This document shows, piece after piece, positions 1 through 5,700 of a stretch of DNA of 6,888 nt. The stretch covers positions 1 to 6,888 of the forward strand of contig CAJLUP010000095.1 of NCBI GenBank assembly GCA_905209865.1, read 5' to 3'. A program made the translations under genes and the position numbers. The stretch's first letter is position 1; each line of letters opens with the position of its first letter. Source of the stretch: an uncultured Lachnospiraceae bacterium (GTDB taxonomy: Bacteria > Bacillota > Clostridia > Lachnospirales > Lachnospiraceae). The notes under the pieces were generated by a model, which saw nothing but the letters and a program-made list of their open reading frames with translations, ran no database searches and was not told the origin of the DNA.

Positions 1-573
1 AGTCCGTTCTATACAAAAGAAGTAGAAGCATTCTGTGAGAAATATATTTATCAGAAAACAGTAGATGCGATGGCGGCAGAAGGGCGTCCGTTTAAAGGCG
101 TTATTTTCTTCGGACTGATGCTTACAGAAGAAGGACCGAAGGTGCTGGAATACAATGCACGTTTCGGCGATCCGGAGGCTCAGGTCGTGCTCCCGCGTAT
201 GAAAAATGACATTTTAGACGTTGTGGAGGCATGTATCGACGGAACTCTTGATCAGATCGATCTTCAGTTTGAAGATAATGCGGCTGTGTGTGTTGTGCTT
301 GCATCCGAAGGGTATCCGGTTCAGTACGAAAAAGGATATCCGATTACAGGACTTGAAGAATTCCGCAAACACGAAGGTTATTACTGCTTCCATGCAGGAA
401 CAAAGTTTGAGGATGGAAACATTGTAACAAACGGAGGACGCGTGCTTGGTGTAACTGCAAAAGGCGCTGATCTGAAAGAGGCAAGAAGAAATGCTTACGC
501 GGCGACAGAATGGGTACAGTTTAAAAATAAATATAAGCGCAATGATATCGGAAAAGCGATCGATGAGGCATAA
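1..573 (+). CDS. purD: Phosphoribosylamine-glycine ligase (GARS), C-terminal part, 5' truncated
   Basis: This is the last 190 residues of the ATP-grasp enzyme that joins glycine to 5-phosphoribosylamine in the second step of cytosolic purine synthesis. The frame is open from base 1, so the ATG at base 70 is internal and the true start lies upstream. The diagnostic GARS signature RFGDPEAQ is encoded at 160-183, just after the LEYNA segment of the ATP-grasp core that supplies metal-binding residues. The rest, with EGYPVQYEKGYPI and the HAGTKF...GGRVLGVTA run, is the typical PurD C-terminal domain, and it ends normally at TAA 571-573. About 420 residues is usual for the family, so a little over half is missing at the window edge; nothing suggests a pseudogene. 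The next gene is 204 bases away with its own promoter, so purD is probably the last gene of a pur operon. Family assignment is very secure. Confidence 0.96.
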   Translation, partial: SPFYTKEVEAFCEKYIYQKTVDAMAAEGRPFKGVIFFGLMLTEEGPKVLEYNARFGDPEAQVVLPRMKNDILDVVEACIDGTLDQIDLQFEDNAAVCVVLASEGYPVQYEKGYPITGLEEFRKHEGYYCFHAGTKFEDGNIVTNGGRVLGVTAKGADLKEARRNAYAATEWVQFKNKYKRNDIGKAIDEA

Positions 574-670
574 TTAGGGAAGTCAATAGGCAACAAAATA
601 GGCGGTAAAAGCGAATAAGAAAAAAGAAGCAAGAAAAATAATGCTGTGCGGTTATTTCGTGATAAAATCA

Positions 671-699
671 CAGACATATTTTCGTCTATATGATATAAT
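671..699 (+). promoter_or_regulatory. Candidate sigma-A promoter of the SDR gene
   Basis: A TATAAT -10 at 694-699 is preceded by TG at 691-692, giving an extended -10. A 17-base spacer separates it from CAGACA at 671-676, which matches the -35 consensus at four of six positions. Transcription would start near 706, leaving a leader of about 70 bases before the SDR start at 778. A second TATAAT at 705-710 lacks a comparable -35. The assignment rests on motif match only. Confidence 0.5.
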
Positions 700-711
700 A
701 ATTATATAATA

Positions 712-734
712 TGCAATGTAAATGTAATATTGCA
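712..734. promoter_or_regulatory. Dyad TGCAAT-N11-ATTGCA, possible operator
   Basis: A perfect 6-base inverted repeat, TGCAAT at 712-717 and ATTGCA at 729-734, lies just downstream of the predicted -10 and start point of the SDR gene. Operators for dimeric repressors often sit in this position. In RNA it would give only a weak 6-bp stem with an 11-base loop and no U tract, so a DNA site is more plausible than a terminator. No regulator gene is present in the window to pair with it. Confidence 0.35.
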
Positions 735-777
735 AGATGAACACATGAAAGCAAGAGAACATTAGGAGGAACGATTT

Positions 778-1524
778 ATGAGATTAAAAGATAAAGTGGC
801 GATTATTACAGGAGGAAGCCGCGGGATCGGATTTGCAACAGCAGATGCATTTTTAAGAGAGGGTGCGAAAGTGGCTGTTGCGGCGAGCAGTGAGAAAAAT
901 GCGGCAGCAGCAGTTGAGAAGTTAAAAGCGATTCATCCAGATGCAGAAGTGGTGGGAATCAGCCCGAATCTTGGAAGTTTTGAAAGTGTAAAAGAGGAGT
1001 TTGACAAAGTAAATCAGCAATTCGGACGCATTGATATTTTGGTAAATAATGCGGGTGTTTCTGAGAGCACTCCGTTTACGTCTTATACAGAAGCAGACTT
1101 TGACCGGGTGATCAATCTGAATGTAAAAGGTGTGTTTAATGCAACTCGTGCAGTTGTTGATGGAATGATTGAAAATCACAGCGGAGTTGTTCTGAATACA
1201 TCTTCAATGGTAAGTATTTCCGGTCAGCCGAGTGGATTCGCTTATCCGGCGTCTAAATTTGCCGTAAACGGTACGACAGTATCTTTGGCAAGAGAGCTTG
1301 GGCCGAAAGGAATCCGTGTCAATGCAGTAGCTCCGGGAATTACGGAAACAGACATGATGAAAGCTGTTCCGAAGAGCGTGATAGAGCCGATGATCGCACA
1401 GATTCCTCTTCGCAGACTCGGACAGCCGGAAGACATTGCGAATGCATTTGTATTCCTTGCATCTGACGAAGCGTCTTATATTACAGGCGTAGTTCTCAGC
1501 GTAGACGGAATGGCGCGCTCATAA
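778..1524 (+). CDS. SDR family NAD(P)-dependent oxidoreductase (FabG/BaiA-like)
   Basis: A classical short-chain dehydrogenase/reductase of 248 residues, the usual length for the family; it oxidises or reduces a hydroxyl/keto group using NAD(P)(H) in the cytosol, generally as a tetramer. The Rossmann motif TGGSRGIG is at residues 11-18, the structural NNAG at 90-93, and the catalytic tetrad is N115, S143, Y156 and K160 (YPASK). PG at 186-187 followed by TDM and the C-terminal SVDG complete the pattern. The end of beta-2 reads VAASSEK with no Asp, so NADP preference is possible but uncertain. The ATG start is fixed by AGGAGGA at 764-770, seven bases upstream. The gene stands alone between its own promoter and a strong terminator. 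Standing outside any fab cluster, it is less likely to be the housekeeping ketoacyl-ACP reductase. It resembles gut hydroxysteroid dehydrogenases of the BaiA type and sugar or polyol dehydrogenases, but the sequence alone does not give the substrate. Confidence 0.93.
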   Translation: MRLKDKVAIITGGSRGIGFATADAFLREGAKVAVAASSEKNAAAAVEKLKAIHPDAEVVGISPNLGSFESVKEEFDKVNQQFGRIDILVNNAGVSESTPFTSYTEADFDRVINLNVKGVFNATRAVVDGMIENHSGVVLNTSSMVSISGQPSGFAYPASKFAVNGTTVSLARELGPKGIRVNAVAPGITETDMMKAVPKSVIEPMIAQIPLRRLGQPEDIANAFVFLASDEASYITGVVLSVDGMARS

Positions 1525-1576
1525 GAACTGTGTCGGAACGACGTTTGCAAAAGGATTTGCCGGAAAGGGATTCCTT

Positions 1577-1606
1577 TTCATATATTTGAATATGTGATAA
1601 TATAAT
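1577..1606 (+). promoter_or_regulatory. Candidate promoter for the glucosaminidase gene, overlapping the SDR terminator
   Basis: TATAAT at 1601-1606 has a weak -35 (TTCATA, 1577-1582) with an 18-base spacer. An overlapping alternative is GATAAT at 1596-1601 with TG at 1593-1594 as an extended -10. The start point would fall at about 1608-1613, inside the 5' arm of the terminator, so new transcripts would lack a complete terminator stem. The -10 is good but the -35 is poor. Confidence 0.35.
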
Positions 1607-1642
1607 ATCTCAGCGGAGGATATTCCGCTGAGATATTTTTTT
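1604..1642 (+). terminator. Strong intrinsic terminator after the SDR gene
   Basis: A perfect 14-bp stem pairs 1604-1617 with 1624-1637 (core CTCAGCGGA / TCCGCTGAG) around a 6-base loop, and a run of seven T covers 1636-1642. It sits 80 bases after the SDR stop codon and should end that transcript. The opposite strand lacks a U tract at the matching position, so the terminator acts in the + direction only. Confidence 0.88.
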
Positions 1643-1742
1643 GGTAATGGTGACGAACTAAAGTCCGGGCTTGCCCGAGATCTTGGGACCCGTTTACAAT
1701 CCCGAAATGTGCCTTTTGGCATTTCCGGTGATTTACTCTTTT
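1643..1742 (+). promoter_or_regulatory. Structured leader upstream of the glucosaminidase gene, class unknown
   Basis: This 100-base stretch is clearly more GC-rich than the flanking intergenic DNA and folds by eye into three hairpins. The first is CGGG 1666-1669 with CCCG 1674-1677, closed by a CUUG tetraloop. The second pairs 1683-1688 with 1700-1705. The third is TGCC 1710-1713 with GGCA 1718-1721 around a UUUU loop, extended by AAA/UUU past a bulge. CCCG also occurs at 1689-1692 and 1701-1704, so the first arm has alternative partners, as a switch would need. The ribosome binding site AAGGTGG (1743-1749) follows at once. I could not match it to the riboswitch consensuses I know (c-di-AMP ydaO, c-di-GMP, THF, fluoride, glycine, preQ1). 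It may be only an untranslated leader with fortuitous pairing. Confidence 0.3.
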
Positions 1743-1756
1743 AAGGTGGTGTATGT

Positions 1757-2509
1757 ATGACGCGTCAAAATGAGCGGAAAATGAAGTTATATATGGAAGC
1801 GGGACTGGCGGTTCTTCTCGTTTTAACGATTGCGCTTGCATCAGCGGCAGGTCTGCTGTCTCCTCAGGCGGGGGAGAGGGACAAGAATAAAAAAGAGACT
1901 GCGGCTGTACAGGAAAAATCGCAAGATCAAAAGAAAAACGATTCGGATTCTATCGAATCTCAGGAAACGATTGCTGACGGACAATATCCGATCATGGGGG
2001 ACAGTCGTATAACAGTCAGCGAAATGGTGGATTATTTTCAGGCATCAGGAAAGCCATATCCGAAAGAAGCGCTTTCCAAAGGCGGAGCAGAGTCGATCGA
2101 AGAGTTTTGTCAAATGTATTATGATGAAGCATCGGCAGAAGGCGTTCGACCGGAAGTGGCGTTTGTGCAGACGATGAAAGAAACCGGATTTTTGCAGTAT
2201 GGAGGAGATGCGTCGATTGAACAGTTTAATTTCGCAGGTCTTGGAACAACCGGAGGCGGAGTGCCGGGAAATTCTTATCCGGATGTGCAGACTGGGATTC
2301 GGGCGCAGATCCAGCATTTGAAAGCATATGCGACAGCAGAACCTCTGAATGGAGAATGCGTAGATGATCGGTATGAGTATGTGAAAAAAGGCGCTGCCCC
2401 CTATGTGGAGTGGCTGGGTCAGAAGGAAAATCCCGAAGGACTTGGCTGGGCTACAGGAGAAAACTATGGGTATGATATTGTCAGGATGATCCGGGATATG
2501 GAGAAATGA
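1757..2509 (+). CDS. Glucosaminidase-domain cell-wall hydrolase, N-terminally anchored or secreted
   Basis: A 250-residue exported protein with a C-terminal domain like the N-acetylglucosaminidases (GH73-type, lysozyme-like fold) that cut peptidoglycan glycan strands. Residues about 11-34 form one hydrophobic segment after a basic N terminus; ASA at 28-30 could be a signal peptidase site, otherwise it is a membrane anchor. Residues 40-75 are a charged K/E/Q/D/S-rich spacer, suited to crossing part of the wall. The enzymatic domain spans about 113-250: PEVAFVQTMKETGFLQYGG at 132-150 carries the likely catalytic Glu142, followed by FNFAGLG (157-163), a glycine-rich loop, and a helix IRAQIQHLKAYA (181-192) typical of this subfamily. 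AAGGTGG at 1743-1749 supports the ATG at 1757; Met9 is a weaker alternative. An ATG at 1753 is out of frame and stops at once. The role in wall remodelling or cell separation is inferred from the family. It has its own upstream leader, so it is probably monocistronic. Confidence 0.85.
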   Translation: MTRQNERKMKLYMEAGLAVLLVLTIALASAAGLLSPQAGERDKNKKETAAVQEKSQDQKKNDSDSIESQETIADGQYPIMGDSRITVSEMVDYFQASGKPYPKEALSKGGAESIEEFCQMYYDEASAEGVRPEVAFVQTMKETGFLQYGGDASIEQFNFAGLGTTGGGVPGNSYPDVQTGIRAQIQHLKAYATAEPLNGECVDDRYEYVKKGAAPYVEWLGQKENPEGLGWATGENYGYDIVRMIRDMEK

Positions 2510-2597
2510 GACTGTGCTTATAAAAATTGGTTAAAATACACAGGAAATCAGTGAGAATTTGAATGATTTCACATTAAATTCAGTGGTTTTGTCAAAT

Positions 2598-2618
2598 CTG
2601 TTTTCGTTGAAAAAACAG
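2598..2618. promoter_or_regulatory. Inverted repeat CTGTTTT-N7-AAAACAG over the sialidase -35
   Basis: A perfect 7-base inverted repeat (2598-2604 and 2612-2618) spans 21 bp, two helical turns, and its centre covers the -35 box TTGAAA at 2607-2612. A dimeric regulator bound here would block RNA polymerase, so this is a good candidate operator for sialidase control. The regulator is unknown and none is encoded in the window. Confidence 0.42.
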
Positions 2619-2635
2619 GTGGCGAATAGTATAAT
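2607..2635 (+). promoter_or_regulatory. Sialidase promoter
   Basis: TTGAAA at 2607-2612 (five of six consensus bases), an exact 17-base spacer and a perfect TATAAT at 2630-2635 make this the best promoter in the window. Transcription should start near 2642, about 80 bases upstream of the sialidase ATG. It separates sialidase expression from the glucosaminidase gene that ends at 2509. Confidence 0.68.
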
Positions 2636-2648
2636 TAATAGTAAGGCA

Positions 2649-2691
2649 TAAAAAGGGAAACTGTATGTTTTTAATATAGTTTTCCTTTTTA
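2649..2691 (+). terminator. Long hairpin in the sialidase leader: terminator or attenuator
   Basis: Bases 2649-2666 pair with 2674-2691 over 18 bp including two G-U pairs, around a 7-base loop. The A-rich foot (AAAAA 2650-2654) faces a T run (2686-2690), which is the form of a bidirectional intrinsic terminator with core GGGAAACT. It starts only a few bases after the predicted sialidase start point. It could end read-through from the glucosaminidase gene, attenuate the sialidase mRNA, or protect its 5' end. The T run is only five bases and is followed by AAAG, so termination may be partial. Confidence 0.55.
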
Positions 2692-2723
2692 AAGCGACCT
2701 TAAAACAAACGGAGGGAAAAGGT

Positions 2724-5700
2724 ATGAAGAAAAGAGGAAGGGCTTTGGCGCTTCTGCTTGCCGCAGTTTTGACAGTTAGCAGCGTACCGGGAACGGTTAT
2801 GGCAGCAGATGGTGTAAAACCCGCAGATGGAATAACGCGAGAACAGCCGTTTTGGAGCGGAACGGGAGGAAGCTCACGATTTAGAATCCCATGTCTCGTG
2901 TCATTGAATGACGGTACATTGGTAGCCGGATGTGATGCCAGATGGAATACAAGTTTAGACGGCGGCGGATTGGATACGATTGTGTCACGTTCGAAAGATG
3001 GCGGAAGAACATGGAAGTATACATTTGCCAATTATCTTGGAGATAATGGAAATACACACCATAACGACTCAACTGCATTTATTGATCCGGCAATGGCAAC
3101 AGACGGAGAAAAGGTGTATATGATCGCAGATCTTTGTCCGGCAGGATATGCACTGAATGGTGCAAGTCATTCACCGGTGAAAGGTAAGAGTCATGATGCG
3201 AATGGAAATATCCTTTTGGCAGATGCAAGAGAATGGACAAACTGTTGGGTAGCAGATCGTCAGGATGCAACGAAATATACATATCATTTGGAAAAAAATA
3301 ATAAGAAGAAAGCAGATTCAGCATATGTGATTAAAAATGCGGCTGGAGAGACTGTAGAAGGTTATACAATCGATTCTTATTTTAATATTAAAGGTGATGG
3401 CGTAGATACGAACTTGTTTGAGGCGGAATCTCCGTTCCAGGTATGGCCGACAGATTATCTTTATCTGACGACATCCGAAGATGGCGGGGCAACATGGTCT
3501 GTACCTTCTATTATTAATATGAGAAAGGATACAGAACAAACTCTTTTAGTTGGTCCGGGTCGTGGAATGATTACATCGACAAACAGAATTTTGTTTACAG
3601 CATATGAATATACCGGTGGAGATAAAAATAGTGTAGCAATCTATTCCGATGATGGCGGTAAGACATGGGAAAGAGGTCAGTCTGTCTCAAGTACAAGTTC
3701 GGAGGCTGTTGTGACAGAAGCGAACGGAAAACTGTATATGTTTACCCGCCATGGCGGATATTATACGTCTGATGACTTTGGCGAGACATGGTCGCAGAGA
3801 CAAAATATGGGTATTAATTATTGTCAGACTTGTCAGTTGACAGCGATTACATATCCTGAAAAAATTGACGGAAAGACAGCGATTTTGTTTGCTGCTCCAT
3901 CAGGAACAGGTCGTGATTCAGGAAAGATTTTCGTAGGATTAGTAAATGATAACGGAACGCTTGATTGGAAATACAATTACAGCATTAACGGATCTGCATA
4001 TTATGCGTATTCTTGTCTGACAGTTCTCCCTGACGGAACGATTGGTCTTCTCTATGAGAGTGACGGAACTGTGATCACTTATAAAGATTTCGATATCGCA
4101 GACGTTGCAAAAGGCGCTGCAATCGGAAATATCTGGTGCACAGAGTCGGACAAGCCTGTAGCAGAAGTTACTATGGCATCAGATGAGACAAAGGAACTTG
4201 TGCTGAATGGTTTGAAAGAAAATGCAAAAGTAACAGTTACATCAGATAATGAAGGTGCAGTGACAGGAACTTATGCAGATGGAAAAGTGAAATTAACAGC
4301 GAAATCTGTGACAGGAATGGATCAGGCTGTGATTACAGTTGAATCTGAAGGCGCATCAACAACGATCAAAGTAAATGTAACAGATGCGACAAATTATGAA
4401 ATTGTAGAACTTAAGCCGGGTGAAACAAAAACATATACAGATACAACAGGAAATTATAGCAAAGATGAATTGACTGGGTTAGATACAGCGATTGCGGATG
4501 TGACGATGACCGGTGAAGATGCACAGGCTGTTGAAAAACAGGTGAAAGCACAGCTTGCGACTGAAAAGGCGAAGTTTGAAGGAGAAAAGCGTTCTTTAGA
4601 TGAGTGCTTGTTTACATTCCAAAAGGTCGCAGATAAAGATAATACATACAAAATTTCTGCAAAGGTTGGAGAGAATACTGTATATGTGAATCATAAAAAC
4701 GCAGCATCGCAGTGTGTATGTACAACCAATGAGACGGAAATTTTATTGGAAACTCCTGCAGCAGGTACGGTTGCCTTGAAAGACACTACTAATACAGGAA
4801 ATAGTAATGGTGCATATCTTTATTTTCATAAAGGTGATCTTACAAAGTTACATTTTGACAGATACAGCACCGCTGTAGAACAGTGTCAGCTGGAATTGTG
4901 GAAAAAGGCAGATGGCGCTAAAACAGAGTCCGGAATATTAGGTTATGAAAAGGTGACGGATTTATCACAGGTGGCTGATGGTCAGCAGTATTTGATTGCG
5001 GCAAAAGCAACGGATAATAATTACTATGTAGTAAATCCATCTGCAGAGTCTCAAAACTTTAAGCAAGTAGCAAAGGTTGTTACGGAAAATGTGCCGGTAG
5101 AAAAAGAAGCTGCTGTAGCAGTTGGAAGCAACGTTCAGTTTAGTGATGGAGTTAAGAAGATCGGTACTTGTCTGTTTACGTTTGATAAACAGGCAGAAGA
5201 GGGAAAATATAAGATTTCTGCAACAACGGAAGATGGACAGAAAGTATATCTCGGACCGAAATCAGCAGCTGGGGCACAGACGCCGCTTGTTGCGACAGAG
5301 GTTGTGATCACAGTTGCAAAAACGGATAAAGGATTTACATTGGCTCAGATGGAGGGCTCTTCAAATGGTGGTTATTTGTATTTTTGGAAAGATGATGAAA
5401 GCAAATTCCACTTTGACAGAAATAAAAGTGTAGACTCGAATGGAAAATGTGAATTTGAGCTTTATAAAAAAGCGGATAATGCGGAAGCAACTGAAATACC
5501 GGGATATACAAAACTAAACGACATGTCAGAAATTGAGGCGAATGGTAAGTATTTGATCGCTATGAAAGCGAAAGATAATAAATATTACTTACTGAATCCG
5601 GCAACAGGAAATGAAAAATATAAATATGTCGCAAAAGTAACAGGTGACATGTATGAAGATGAGGCGATCGGCGCAAAAACAGATATTACAATTACCGGAA

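Noticed and set aside
70..72. ATG as a start of a 167-residue protein.
   Set aside because: The same frame is open to base 1 and encodes continuous PurD sequence, so this Met is internal.
644..673. CTGTG...CACAG hairpin after purD as a terminator.
   Set aside because: The outer stem is 5 bp, followed by an internal loop and 4 A-U pairs, with no proper U tract; it also overlaps the likely -35 of the SDR promoter.
745..765. Mini-ORF starting ATG AAA GCA and ending TAG ahead of the SDR start, as a leader peptide.
   Set aside because: Only six codons with no ribosome binding site of its own; it ends inside the SDR ribosome binding site and there is no matching hairpin.
1578..1841. Minus-strand open frames over the SDR-glucosaminidase gap.
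   Set aside because: They run through the terminator and structured leader, and their predicted products show no domain.
2551..2572. GTGA-N14-TCAC / TGAA-TGAT-TTCA inverted repeat as a catabolite-repression (cre) site upstream of the sialidase.
   Set aside because: It lacks the central CG and the spacing of the cre consensus, and the match is short in AT-rich DNA.
2531..3031. Minus-strand open frame of 166 codons.
   Set aside because: It lies across the sialidase promoter and the antisense of its signal peptide and FRIP region; the product resembles no family and there is no convincing start signal.
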